From Streptomyces sp. DvalAA-14 (GTDB taxonomy: Bacteria; Actinomycetota; Actinomycetes; Streptomycetales; Streptomycetaceae), in assembly GCF_900091855.1 (NCBI RefSeq), contig NZ_FMCH01000390.1, forward strand, positions 1-38,428: DNA of 38,428 nucleotides, in the 5' to 3' direction. Each line of letters opens with the position of its first letter. The first letter of the stretch is position 1. The notes below the pieces were generated by a model. The model saw only the letters and a list, made by a program, of their open reading frames with translations. It was not told where the DNA came from and made no database searches. Position numbers and translations under genes: made by a program. This document shows, piece after piece, positions 15,296 through 24,620 of the stretch.

Positions 15296-15826
15296 TCACC
15301 TGAGATGTGCGGCAATGGCGCGTGCGCACTCCATCGACTCGGCATGCGTGGTGTCCACCTCCAGGTCATAGGCCACGCCCTGGTGGACCACATCCGCCTG
15401 GGATGCGGCCATCCCCGTGACCCGATCGCCTCGCGCGACCTCACGGCCCGCAGCAACCGCACTGTCACACCGGACGCCGACCCACAGCACGCGCAGGTCA
15501 CGCAAAGCCTTCTGCCATCGCTGCTGCGAGTTCGCTCCACCCAGGAAGACCTCATCGACGATGACCCGAGCGCCCGCACGGGCCATCGTTGCAACTCCCT
15601 CGATCCATGCCGCTTCCAGCGCCCGGAACTCCGGCCCGACGATCACCTCTCCGTCCGGAGCGAACTCGATCCCCGCATCCGATGCCCGCATGGACGCGGG
15701 CATCGCGTCAACCAGCGTGTCGGTTCCCAGAGCCAGCCACGGATCCGACAGGACCGCCTGCAGACACCGGGCGATCCCGGACTTCCCCGAGCTGGAACCA
15801 CCGTTGAGAACGATCACCTCAGTCAT
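15296..15826 (-). CDS. Chloramphenicol phosphotransferase-like P-loop kinase
   Basis: The 176-residue protein opens [20 protein letters not shown], a Walker A loop at residues 9-16. It continues with [24 protein letters not shown] and [20 protein letters not shown], the pattern of the CPT family of small-molecule kinases. The prototype phosphorylates chloramphenicol, but most members have unknown substrates. I start at ATG 15826 because the frame upstream has no family similarity. No ribosome site stands out. Resistance to an antibiotic is possible but not shown by the sequence. It lies between the DUF6907 gene and the FkbM gene. Confidence 0.78.
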   Translation of the reverse strand: MTEVIVLNGGSSSGKSGIARCLQAVLSDPWLALGTDTLVDAMPASMRASDAGIEFAPDGEVIVGPEFRALEAAWIEGVATMARAGARVIVDEVFLGGANSQQRWQKALRDLRVLWVGVRCDSAVAAGREVARGDRVTGMAASQADVVHQGVAYDLEVDTTHAESMECARAIAAHLR

Positions 15827-15929
15827 CACCGCGCCACAGTAGGGGCACCGCAGCAACCCTCGAAACGGATTTCTGCGGACGGTTGCCCGCCTCCTACAAC
15901 CCGATGAAGCTTCCCGGTCAGAGCACTTG

Positions 15930-16850
15930 CTAGGGCAGTGTCTCGGCGTCGATCCGCGAGAAGATGAGGTCACTCTCCCCGGTGACCGGCCCACGCCAGC
16001 GGACGGGCACGGCCGACGCGCCGCTCAGCGCGGCCGGGTAGCTAGCAGGGGCGTACTCATTGGCGAGCCGGTACACGTGGAAGCCGGCGCCCCGCATGGT
16101 CTCCAACAGCTCCTCGACGGAGTCGCCGAGCTGCGCCATCCGCTCCGGCGTCACCTCCACGGTGATCTCCGCGTCGGGACGCAGCCTGTCCAGCAGCGGC
16201 GCCATCCCCCGTACGGCGCTGCCCTCCGCGCCCTCGACGTCCACCTTGATGACTCGCGCCTTCGCGATCTCGTCCTCTTCCAGGACGTCCGGGAGCGGGA
16301 ACGCCTCGATGTCGAACGTGGACTCCGCCGGGCCGTCGTACGGCACGATGCTGTTCGCACCCATGTTGTTCGAGCTGGCGAGTATGAAGGTGAGCGTCTG
16401 CTGCTTGTCGGAGACAGCGGTGTGGACGGCGCGGATGTTGGTGCAGCCGTTGAGGCGGGCGTTCTGCGCCAACCGGTCCTGAAAGGCCCGGGACGCCTCG
16501 ATGGCCACGACCTTGCCCTCGGGGCCGACGAGCTGCGAGGCGAGCACGCTGAAGTAGCCGATGTTCGCGCCGACGTCCACGAAGGTGTCGCCGGGTCGGA
16601 GCCGGCGCTTGAGCCACTGCGTCATCCGCGGCTCCCACACGCCGAACAGGTACACGTACCGCTGGATGAGGTCTTGCGTGTCGACGGCGAACCGGGGCCC
16701 GACGGCCGACCCGACGACCCGGCGCCGGGGCTCATCCCGCAGCCGCGGGTTCAGGAAGTCGGCGAGGGGCGCCTTGGCCAACGTCCCCGGAGCGTTGCGC
16801 ACGTACCACCGCCCGAGGGTGACCAGTGCCTCTGAAGTGGGATTGCTCAT
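15930..16850 (-). CDS. FkbM-family SAM-dependent methyltransferase
   Basis: The 306-residue protein carries the SAM-binding motif [18 protein letters not shown] (about residues 92-109), motif II VVAIEAS and the FkbM signature [17 protein letters not shown]. FkbM enzymes O-methylate sugars or natural products; the acceptor here is unknown. ATG 16850 has GGAGAGG about eight bases upstream. The codons before it have no similarity. Its upstream region holds the second copy of the 15-bp palindrome (16960-16974), shared with the divergent gene at 17000, so the first GntR may regulate both. Confidence 0.87.
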   Translation of the reverse strand: MSNPTSEALVTLGRWYVRNAPGTLAKAPLADFLNPRLRDEPRRRVVGSAVGPRFAVDTQDLIQRYVYLFGVWEPRMTQWLKRRLRPGDTFVDVGANIGYFSVLASQLVGPEGKVVAIEASRAFQDRLAQNARLNGCTNIRAVHTAVSDKQQTLTFILASSNNMGANSIVPYDGPAESTFDIEAFPLPDVLEEDEIAKARVIKVDVEGAEGSAVRGMAPLLDRLRPDAEITVEVTPERMAQLGDSVEELLETMRGAGFHVYRLANEYAPASYPAALSGASAVPVRWRGPVTGESDLIFSRIDAETLP

Positions 16851-16959
16851 CCGATCGCCTCTCCGCCGGCTGCCACGCGCACGGTAGCACCGCGCTCTTC
16901 CCGCTCCCACGAGCCAGAACGGCGAAGGGAGCCCCAAGCCCGCGCCGCTCCTCCTAAAA

Positions 16960-16974
16960 TCCTCAAGAGGTCTT
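16960..16974 (-). promoter_or_regulatory. 15-bp palindromic operator-like element, copy 2
   Basis: Read on the minus strand it is AAGACCTCTTGAGGA, identical to 8925-8939. It lies 110 bases upstream of the FkbM start and 26 bases upstream of the divergent TTG at 17000, in the only intergenic space these genes share. Confidence 0.55.
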
Positions 16975-16999
16975 TACGGCTCACGGGGCGGGGGATGGC

Positions 17000-17560
17000 T
17001 TGGACAGTTCCGAGCAGCTCTTAACGATCGTCGCCGTGCTGCTGGGCGCGCTGACCACCTACGTCACCAACTACTGGACCGAGCGCCAGCGCATCCGCCG
17101 CGAGCTGCTGACCCGCTGGGACGACAAGAAACTGGACGCTTACGAGGGCTACATCGACCGCGTTCGCGCCGGCGTCTTCATCGCGGTCGAACTGTACGAG
17201 CACACTGAGGACATCCGCCGCAGCGACGAACCCGAGTCCCAGATTCGTGCCCAGCTCACCGAGGCCGCCCACTTCCGCGGCCGTGCCTTCGAGCGCGTCA
17301 TGCTCCTGGGCGGCGACGATGTCGTGGAGGCCGGCCACAACCTCAACGCGGCAGCCCTCGAAGTCGACTGGCAGGCCACAGGCAAGACTCCCGGCTCCCT
17401 GGAGCACTGGCGCGACCGCAACCGCGCCGTCTTCCGCGCCATCAACGCCTTCCACCAGGCCGCCCGCGACGACCTCGGCGTCAGCGGATCAGTGGTCGGG
17501 GAGACACATCCGGAGAGGGGCTTGTTGCTCCCGCCAGCCCGGCGCGGAGAGGACAGGTGA
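17000..17560 (+). CDS. Single-helix membrane protein, function unknown
   Basis: From TTG 17000 the 186-residue protein has one N-terminal membrane helix (about residues 6-26, LLTIVAVLLGALTTYVTNYW) and then a mostly helical cytoplasmic domain (TERQRIRRELLTRWDDKKLD, RVMLLGGDDVVEAGHNL, WRDRNRAVFRAINAFHQAAR). I see no catalytic motif. GGGGGAT lies a few bases upstream. A TTG start is unusual, but no ATG or GTG in frame fits the helix better. It probably shares regulation with the divergent FkbM gene through the palindrome between them. Confidence 0.68.
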   Translation: MDSSEQLLTIVAVLLGALTTYVTNYWTERQRIRRELLTRWDDKKLDAYEGYIDRVRAGVFIAVELYEHTEDIRRSDEPESQIRAQLTEAAHFRGRAFERVMLLGGDDVVEAGHNLNAAALEVDWQATGKTPGSLEHWRDRNRAVFRAINAFHQAARDDLGVSGSVVGETHPERGLLLPPARRGEDR

Positions 17561-17570
17561 TCGTCGGTTC

Positions 17571-17678
17571 GTGGCAGACACCAGGAATTGGTTCAGCGAA
17601 CTGGGAGGGTGCCCGACGTGCGATCACCCGAAGCATTTGACTGACTGCGCCAACTGCGGGGAGTTCCCAGCAAGCTAG
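17571..17678 (+). CDS. Possible 35-residue zinc-binding mini-protein
   Basis: A GTG at 17571 opens a short frame ending in GCPTCDHPKHLTDCANCG, with two CxxC pairs spaced like a zinc ribbon and Trp/Phe before them. It starts 10 bases after the previous stop. GGACAGG lies about 14 bases upstream, further than usual. The Cys spacing is unlikely to be pure chance, but the coding case rests on it alone. Confidence 0.4.
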   Translation: MADTRNWFSELGGCPTCDHPKHLTDCANCGEFPAS

Positions 17679-17740
17679 GCCAGATGGCTCCGGCTGCCGT
17701 GATTAGCCGTACTTGTGCAAAATACGCCTGTATCGATCTC

Positions 17741-18697
17741 TCAGTCACCATCCGCTTGTGTCACGAGGTACTGAGTCGGCATGGCTGTCAAGTGTTTCGA
17801 CGCCAAAAGTCCTTCCAGCCCTCGAAAAATCAATGGGTACCCAAGTTTTGTCAGCTTGTCAAATTCATCTTTAGCGGGCGTCTTCAGGGATACTCCGCCC
17901 CAAAAATGGATCTCATACGCACTCTCGAAACGGTGAGCCATTCTCCATTCATTCCGACTTAGAAAGAAGCGTACTGCTGTCTCTCCGCTAGCTTTGACCT
18001 CGATCAATCGCTTTGGTGTCAGATTTAGGTCCTCGATATCGTATCCCAGCGTCTCATCATCTCTTGCGACCCAGCGTACCTTGGCAGCGTCGCTTGCTAT
18101 ACTCCGACAATATCGATAACTGTAGAGTTCACCCCTATTTCCCATGTCCTTTCTAAAGTCGATCTCCGGACCTGCAGTCGGAGGAAGAAGAGACCATACG
18201 TCACTTATCTCGGCTACCAGATCGGCCGCAACCGTCAACTGGTCTGTCAATGCGACGGCTCCTGTGAAACGCCTCAGGATACCAGTCAGTTGGGGTGCTA
18301 CTGATAGTGCCAGTTCCTTAGGACAGCTCAGAGATCGAGATGGGTTGATGTTACTTACCTCAAGAAGGCTTCGAGCTTGGCCGGCGAACAGCCCAGAACG
18401 AATGAGCGCAAGGCCCAACAGCTTGCCACCCGATTGATGGTCCTGCGTGGCGATCTTGACCCCAGCTTTCGTGACTTTTAGCCGGGTATCTTGAGCTTCT
18501 ACAAGGCCCATGTGTATCAAGATGTCGAGGAGGATAGGGACGTCATCGATGGGGCCGCCACATTGCCGCCACAGGTCCCGACGAGCCGTCTGGGTATCGA
18601 TGCCCGGTGGAGGGTAACGTCGAATCGTCGTGAGCATCACGGGAAGACGGACCACTCGAACGGCAGTCAACCAATTACCAAGATCCCGCGATATCAC
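17741..18697 (-). CDS. DUF3883-type protein with PD-(D/E)xK-like nuclease residues
   Basis: The 318-residue protein has an N-terminal part with winged-helix character (HMGLVEAQDTRLKVTKAGVK, near residues 62-81) and a C-terminal DUF3883 domain: NRGELYSYRYC, then LGYDIEDLN, KRLIEVKAS and RFFLSRNEWRMA. Asp220, Glu233 and Lys235 have the spacing of a PD-(D/E)xK nuclease core, although DUF3883 domains are not all proven nucleases. It is the last gene of the methyltransferase operon; GTG 18697 overlaps the helicase stop by four bases. In that context it is the likely effector or DNA-cutting subunit. Base composition is far less G+C-rich than the host. Confidence 0.75.
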   Translation of the reverse strand: MISRDLGNWLTAVRVVRLPVMLTTIRRYPPPGIDTQTARRDLWRQCGGPIDDVPILLDILIHMGLVEAQDTRLKVTKAGVKIATQDHQSGGKLLGLALIRSGLFAGQARSLLEVSNINPSRSLSCPKELALSVAPQLTGILRRFTGAVALTDQLTVAADLVAEISDVWSLLPPTAGPEIDFRKDMGNRGELYSYRYCRSIASDAAKVRWVARDDETLGYDIEDLNLTPKRLIEVKASGETAVRFFLSRNEWRMAHRFESAYEIHFWGGVSLKTPAKDEFDKLTKLGYPLIFRGLEGLLASKHLTAMPTQYLVTQADGD

Positions 18698-20653
18698 TTG
18701 CTCTGCCCCAACAGGTAGCGCAGTAGGGACTCCAGGTCTTCCTGATTTCCCTCCGCGTCTACGGAGGGGTCCTCGGAAAGATCAATGGGCAGTAGCTCCG
18801 CTCCTTCGAGTAGCTGCTGCATTCGGCGAGACTTGGAGGTCAAAGAAGCCTCTACCAAAGCATCGACCGTCTCGCGTCCGTCTACAAGCGCCTCAATGAT
18901 GTGAATATTCACTGCGGCGTCTGCTGGCAGCCCTAGACGGTGAATTCGATCGATGGACTGCAAGTACATTGCACAGTCATACGTCCGATCAAGGTAAATT
19001 GCATTATGACATGAGCTATGCAAAGAGATTGACTCAGAGCATGAGGCGGGATTTGTTACTAGAACCGCAGGCCCTGTCTCTTGAAGAAATCGCTCGATCA
19101 CCGACTCCCGGGTGTCTCCTTCGCCAGCTGCTTCTGTATCGGCCCTGGCGTCGCTGTGCAAGGCATCCCGACCTGCCGGGACTCGACCATCAATCTGATA
19201 GCACGGGATGCCCAAAGTATCCGCGACGAGATGTCGAAAGTGGTCGAGGTTGGCCACAAAGTTGCTCCAGCATACAACTTTTTCTCCTCTGTGGGCGATA
19301 GACGTAATTAGCTCCAACGCCACAGCAGACTTTGCTGGTATCTCCCCAGTCGATCCGTAATTTGCAAGGCGCTCCATCAAAGTTGGACTAGCATCTTCAA
19401 TTCGAGGAAGTCGAAAGTATGCATCCTTGGATGAGAACACCAACGGATTTGTAGCGGCCTGCAAAAGTCGAATTGGACGTCCTCGTAGGAGGCTGTCAAT
19501 CTTGTCTCGCCACGTTGCGGCGTCTGCAATCTTCTGCCGGAACCGATTCTCAATCAACTCATAAATCTCGGCTTGTGTGCCTATAAGATGAGCCACGTGA
19601 TGATGAATTGAGTAGGGCGGGAGGCCTAGGGCAGACTTTGGGGTACGCGAGACGAATGGCATGACTTCGCGAATCACGCTATCGAAGTCATTATCGACTC
19701 TGGCCGCAAATGCGTCTCTAGTTCCCGTCAATTGGCCATCCGGCCACAGAATGTTTAGTTGACTATATAGATCCCGACCTGACTGTGGCATCGGAGTCCC
19801 GGAGAGAACAATACGCACTTTGGCTCGCTTCGCGAGCTCGACGAGCGCGGGCGCCCAAACTCCCCCACGAAATCTCTTCACACGGTGTGACTCATCAACA
19901 ATTAGCATGACGTTGTGAGTGACAAAGAGGTCGAGCAACATCAACTGATCGGCTGCCGCGGTTGGGTAACTGAGGAGCAGCAGATCCCTCGTCCGCGTCT
20001 GTTGGTAGATGGTTTGCCGCTGACGCGCTGTCCCTCGGACCCTCCTGGCTCTGATCAGGGAGCCAACTGCAATGCGTGTCTCTTTTTCCCACGGATCGAA
20101 GCACGCCAAGGGCCCAACCACCACAACCAGATCGACTGTTCCAGACTGCAGATGGGTTACAGCCGTGGCTAGCGTTGTTGTTGTTTTTCCAGCTCCCGGA
20201 ACGGAGAAATTTCCAACATTGATTGCTGTTAGGGCGTGGGCCACGCCTGCACGCTGATGCGGTCGGAGTTGTCTTTCCGCCGACCAACCAAAGCCTTGCA
20301 GCGAGGAGTCGACCCGCGAGAAGTCGAAATCGACTGAATCCTCTTTTGTTTTGTGCAGCCTCTTTGGTCCTTATAAAACTAAGTCGACGCTCTAGTTCCG
20401 CGCTTACAGTAGTCTGAACTTCGCCGGCGCCTTCTGCGTCCCACCCATTGGCGAGGAGCCAGTCGTAGACTCTAAGAACCAATGTAGAAGCACTAAGTCG
20501 CCTGCGCTGACAACGATAGGCACCCTCTATCGCCTTCGCTCCCAGAACGCTCCGGAAAAATAGTCGAGCTTGCCGGTCAGTTGCTAGCGCGTCGCCGATA
20601 ACTAGGAGTTCATCATCAACGAACTTTAGCGTGACCCTCTTAGGGTTTTCCAT
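18694..20653 (-). CDS. SNF2-like DNA helicase/translocase, apparent +1 frameshift near 20344-20347
   Basis: Two frames form one protein. From ATG 20653 (MENPKRVTLKFVDDELLVIG) about 103 residues run to an A-rich stretch. Skipping one A of the run at 20344-20347 then joins KEDSVDFDFSRVDSSLQGF to the helicase frame, giving about 652 residues. Helicase motifs are VPGAGKT (Walker A), LIVDESHRVK (motif II), IVLSGTPMPQ (motif III), WSNFVANLDHFRHL (motif IV region) and YLQSIDRIHRLG (motif VI). Without the shift, translation would start at GTG 20244 and lack the Q-motif-like LRPHQRAGVAHAL. The start lies two bases behind the ParB-like stop. It should drive DNA translocation in a restriction-like complex. 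It could be a real mutation, a slippage site or a sequence error. Confidence 0.78.
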
Positions 20654-20655
20654 CT

Positions 20656-21990
20656 CTACTTGGCGCGATCTGTGAAGTGCCTGTTGGCCTCGACCCACTG
20701 AAATATCTTATTCAACTTCTCTCTCACGAGGGAGCCTTCGTCGGTCGACAAGGCGATGCTCAGGCGATCTCTCTCCGTGAGTACATCCAGGCGATTGCAA
20801 ACTTCCTGGAGTACCTGAGCAACATCGTCCTGCTGCGACGCCGAGAAACCGTCAATTGCTAGCTCGATTGCGCTGCCAACTGCCCCCTTCGGATAGTTCG
20901 CGACATCGGGACCAGGGCCCTCATCATCGGTCTCGATTTCTTCCTCTCCACCAGTGTCGATCGGCGCGGATGATCCAGGACTAGAGAGGGACGGGCCAGC
21001 TGTGACATCCCATCCTGCTTCGGCATCCGCCACTGTGCTAGCTAGTTTATCGAATCTGGGTCTATCGGACTTGAACATCGCTCGGATTGCGCGAATGTCG
21101 AGATGTCCCTTATTTGCTCGGACCGCGGCGAATAGAGTTTGTAGAATCTGGGCAGCCTCCTGGGGATACTGCTCCTCGACCTGCATCATCATACGGCCGA
21201 TATCGCGGAACCGTTCCAGTGTCTTCAAAAGCCGATGGTACTGGCCGGCCTGTTCTGAGTCCTCAAGGAAGATATCCATATATTTGACCGCAAACAGGTC
21301 ACGTACGACTTCCCCTTTCGACTTTTCGACCATGCTCTGCAGTTCGCCAGCTACGGACTCAATGCTTTCACGATCGAACCAATCGACATCGCGATTCTCC
21401 GCAGCTTCACGCAGAGCTAGTAGGTAGTCAATGTCGTTGTAACGAACCTTGAAATTCTCCGTGAGTTGCTCTCGTTGCTCCATCTCAAGCAACGAGGGTT
21501 CGTCGATCTCCCCGATGGGAAGGATGATGGTCTGGACCCATTCAAGGCCTGTGGAACCAATCTCTCTTTGGAGCCGTTTGACCATGGAGAGGCGACGGTT
21601 TCCATTGCGCACCGTTCCATCTGGCCGAATCCAGAGCGGTGACTCTTGCTTCCGTCGAATCCAATCATTTCTGAGAGATTCGTAGCTCCCGCTTGGCTTT
21701 CCTACTACCTGGTCGCCCTCGACCCGGTGAGAGACATCCAAGAGTAGTGAGGCTATGGAGATCTCGTCAGCGGGGTTATTTTCGGGGTCGAGTTGTCGAC
21801 CCAGGTGCTCCTCCGCCCACATCCGCTCCGCTCGAAAGCGGCGATTATCCGCATTCAGCAGCAGCGCGTCCACTGGCACGCGGTACACCTCAAAATCACG
21901 CCATCCATCTTGTACCCAGATGCGGACGCTATGACCAGCGAATTTCTTCTGCTGCTCGATGATGTACTTACGTTCCTCTGAACTACGCAT
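20656..21990 (-). CDS. ParB/sulfiredoxin-fold protein of the defence operon
   Basis: The 444-residue protein has a ParB-N-like domain: VYRVPVDALLLNADNRRF (about residues 36-52) and the box TVRNGNRRLSMVKRLQ (about 126-141), which matches the GxRR nucleotide box of ParB and related nucleases with Asn in place of Glu. A helical region follows, then a disordered acidic linker (GGEEEIETDDEGPGPD, about 350-365) and a small C-terminal helical domain. No partner ParA is present, so partitioning is unlikely. In this operon it may bind DNA or nucleotide for target recognition. ATG 21990 has GGGGGGA directly upstream; it starts 33 bases after the methyltransferase stop. Confidence 0.75.
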   Translation of the reverse strand: MRSSEERKYIIEQQKKFAGHSVRIWVQDGWRDFEVYRVPVDALLLNADNRRFRAERMWAEEHLGRQLDPENNPADEISIASLLLDVSHRVEGDQVVGKPSGSYESLRNDWIRRKQESPLWIRPDGTVRNGNRRLSMVKRLQREIGSTGLEWVQTIILPIGEIDEPSLLEMEQREQLTENFKVRYNDIDYLLALREAAENRDVDWFDRESIESVAGELQSMVEKSKGEVVRDLFAVKYMDIFLEDSEQAGQYHRLLKTLERFRDIGRMMMQVEEQYPQEAAQILQTLFAAVRANKGHLDIRAIRAMFKSDRPRFDKLASTVADAEAGWDVTAGPSLSSPGSSAPIDTGGEEEIETDDEGPGPDVANYPKGAVGSAIELAIDGFSASQQDDVAQVLQEVCNRLDVLTERDRLSIALSTDEGSLVREKLNKIFQWVEANRHFTDRAK

Positions 21991-22023
21991 TTTCCCCCCA
22001 GGCCGCGTCGTCTGACGCTATCT

Positions 22024-24015
22024 TTAGAATACTTTGGCGAATCGAGGCCGAGCCATAGCGATAGCGAATGAGAAATTTTGGGTGTCAGCATCATTGACCT
22101 CCAGAGGTTTCATCTCGGAGACCCAGATGCTGACTTCGTCTGTGAGCGCCTCTGCGATCGTAGCGTCCTTCGGCCGGCAGACGACGACAACGTCCCACTC
22201 ACAGTTACCAGGATTACTATGATGCCCCATGTGCTCGTCGCTGCGAATCGGCCAAAGCTTCGTGACTGCAAGTCCGGCGTAGTCCAAAGCCACCCCCACT
22301 GCCTTCCACGCGTCGGGGTTGGAAGAATGATAAGTGAAGGCAAAGGGATTAGATCCCCGAGCACGCTTTACCATTTCGCTGAGGCAAGAACCGAGCTGCT
22401 TTCCGAACGACTGAACAGGATCTTCGCGTTTGGGTAGCAGGGGATCGCCGGCGAGATCGAGCTCTCCGAACCAAGCGCGATGGAACTCTGACAATTCGTC
22501 GTACGCGATGAAGTCAAAATAGGGAGGATCGAATATGGCGACATCAATCTTCTCAAGTGCCTCAATATCAGAAGCGGATGTGGCATTCTTCAGCCCCACC
22601 CAGAGAGGCTGGGGGTTTTCGGAGAAGGAGAAGAGATTCGGTACCGGTTGGCAAATTTGAGTATCCCAAATGTGCCGACGGACTTTCCTTGTATCTGACT
22701 TTGCAACACGTTCGATACAGGCTGCAATAGTTCCGCGTCCGGCCGTCGCATGTAGTGGGTTGAGTTCCACTGTCAAGGCTGGAAGAGAATATCCCCGCAC
22801 CGAGAATAGGGCGGACAGTCGACCATAGTCGGTCGCATACCCGCACAGTCTGTTGTTGGTCGCGAGAGCGTTTGAGACTGCAAGCTCAAGCGCTCGGCGA
22901 AAACTCTCGACTTGAACATTTTCGCGGATCCAACTCAGTGCGTGTCCCAACACAAGCAACTGACGCGGAGTGAAGAGATCCTCGTACCTGTCGATGCCGT
23001 AGCTCCGAGGTCGCTCGTCAGACCGCGTTGCTCTGATCTCTCCATCGGGGTGTGGAAGATGATGACGCTGTACGCTCCACTGCCGAGTGGATTTGACTTG
23101 CTCAGCTTCATCCGCACTACTGGGAGCCCGAAGGCGGCGTCGGCCATTTGTCTGCGTCTCTTCGACGGCCAGGACACGCCGACTGGCGGCGCCAGTCTTA
23201 AGTTCGCGATGGGTAGACGCAACGCCGCATGATGGGCAGTTGTATGCTCCTGATCGGAATGTACCTTGCGAAATCTTGAACCGCTTACCGCAGCACTGTA
23301 TCTCTTTGCGATCTATCGATTCCAGATCATGAAGCTTCGAGCATAGCGGGCAGAAGACTGTAACTGCATGGTCGCGTACAACGGCGCCCATTTTCTTCGG
23401 ATCCCGTACCAAGATCAAATTGCGATAGAGAGGTCCTGTTGAATTACACGAGGGGCATTGCACTTCTGCGATCGAGAAGTAGTGCAAGGGTTCCGCTTCG
23501 GGTCCCGAAGGGTAAAGCCAGGACAAACGTGAGTTAAGATGGTCAAGTAGAAGTTTGCCATATTCTCGCAGTCGTTTTCCGTCGACCGGCGCAAGCTCTG
23601 ACTTGACAATGCGAACAGACATGGGGTCTACGTCTGAGCCCATAACGGAAGCACCCAGCCGCTGGGCTTCCACCAGAGTTGAGCCCCCGCCCATGAATGG
23701 GTCGTAGACGGTCTTGCCCGCCAGGTGATGGTCTTCTGACGAATATTTATCCCAAAATTCCTGAGCCCCTACATTGGAAGGAAGGACACTCGCAATGAGT
23801 AGTGCACGGAGTAGAGCTGGGGGGCGTCGAGCCCACCAACGGTGGGCAGCGTAAGCTGGATCCCGCACTCGCCGGTCTTTGGCAATCAGTTGCGAGAGCT
23901 CGCGTGCAGGAAACCACATTTCGAGCAGAGATGGGCTTGCCTGCGGCTCGCTCCTGAGTTCTGTAAAGTACTCTGCGAACCGGAGTTGGGTTCCTGCTGC
24001 GACGTCGAGGGTCAT
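22024..24015 (-). CDS. DUF1156-type DNA methyltransferase with zinc-ribbon insert
   Basis: The 663-residue protein opens with a segment containing AAHRWWARRPPALLRALL (about residues 56-73), typical of DUF1156 methylases. The SAM motif DPFMGGGSTLVEAQRLG is at 105-121 and the catalytic DPPY at 496-499. Between them lies a long insert with Cys pairs at 187/190, 222/225, 241/242 and 260/263, likely zinc ribbons. DPPY indicates transfer to N6 of adenine or N4 of cytosine. In restriction-like systems the methyltransferase marks self DNA. It is the first gene of the four-gene operon. ATG 24015 has GGAG four bases upstream and a TATAAA-like box close by. Base composition is visibly lower in G+C than the host. 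Confidence 0.85.
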   Translation of the reverse strand: MTLDVAAGTQLRFAEYFTELRSEPQASPSLLEMWFPARELSQLIAKDRRVRDPAYAAHRWWARRPPALLRALLIASVLPSNVGAQEFWDKYSSEDHHLAGKTVYDPFMGGGSTLVEAQRLGASVMGSDVDPMSVRIVKSELAPVDGKRLREYGKLLLDHLNSRLSWLYPSGPEAEPLHYFSIAEVQCPSCNSTGPLYRNLILVRDPKKMGAVVRDHAVTVFCPLCSKLHDLESIDRKEIQCCGKRFKISQGTFRSGAYNCPSCGVASTHRELKTGAASRRVLAVEETQTNGRRRLRAPSSADEAEQVKSTRQWSVQRHHLPHPDGEIRATRSDERPRSYGIDRYEDLFTPRQLLVLGHALSWIRENVQVESFRRALELAVSNALATNNRLCGYATDYGRLSALFSVRGYSLPALTVELNPLHATAGRGTIAACIERVAKSDTRKVRRHIWDTQICQPVPNLFSFSENPQPLWVGLKNATSASDIEALEKIDVAIFDPPYFDFIAYDELSEFHRAWFGELDLAGDPLLPKREDPVQSFGKQLGSCLSEMVKRARGSNPFAFTYHSSNPDAWKAVGVALDYAGLAVTKLWPIRSDEHMGHHSNPGNCEWDVVVVCRPKDATIAEALTDEVSIWVSEMKPLEVNDADTQNFSFAIAMARPRFAKVF

Positions 24016-24620
24016 GGTTCTCCATTTTATAGTGACGGCTGATGGAGACTCCAGATGCTGTCATGGTCCGAGTCGCACAGCGTCCCACCGGTGAAGGATA
24101 GCTGCTCCGTGATCTATCGCGCCTGCAAACTTGAGGTTCACTCGCCTGGGGTACGACATGGGCTGTTGTGTATCGATGTCAGATATTGGTACATATGCTT
24201 AAGTTTGTCGGTCATTGTCGCTGTGGTCTGATCATCGATGTAGCTCGGGAACCCCGTGAGGGGAGCTGAGCCTTGCGCTTGCAACGGCTCGGCGGCTGTT
24301 GCCGGTACATTGGCGGAGTCGCAAGCTGAAGGGTTTCCGGTGTCTGACCAGCGCAGACATGCCCCCTCAAGAATCTCCGACTCCGTCTGCCGGGCCCTCC
24401 CGCTGACGGCTGGTGGTGGAACTGCGCTGTGGGGGTGTGGCTGTGGTGACCTTGAACGTGCTTCACAGATCTGACGCAGCCGGACTGTGCTCCCACAGCT
24501 GCGGGGCTGTTTCTCTCTGGACGGAGGCTGTGGTCGACCTATGGTCAGAGGTCAGTTCTGCCTCGCTCGGACAGCGACTCCGCCGTAGGTCACACCTCGC
24601 GCCCCCCCCACACCGCCAGT
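24016..24620. other. Non-coding right end of the island
   Basis: About 600 bases lie between the methyltransferase start and the right att repeat. Apart from the promoter near 24022-24053, only short frames without ribosome sites or recognisable motifs occur on either strand. G+C rises from left to right, approaching host values near the repeat. I see no excisionase gene. Confidence 0.5.
24022..24053 (-). promoter_or_regulatory. Putative promoter of the methyltransferase operon
   Basis: On the minus strand CTATAAAAT ends about 12 bases before ATG 24015, a good -10 box; a -35 match is poor. Just upstream lies the palindrome TGGAG-T-CTCCA (24043-24053), which would sit over the spacer and could bind a repressor. 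A start here gives a very short leader with GGAG just before the ATG. Confidence 0.45.

Noticed and set aside
17741-24015. Naming the operon as DISARM, BREX, or a Dnd/Ssp phosphorothioate system
   Set aside because: The hallmark partners (DUF1998 and phospholipase D, PglZ, or DndCDE/Ssp proteins) are not in the window; only shared functional classes are present.
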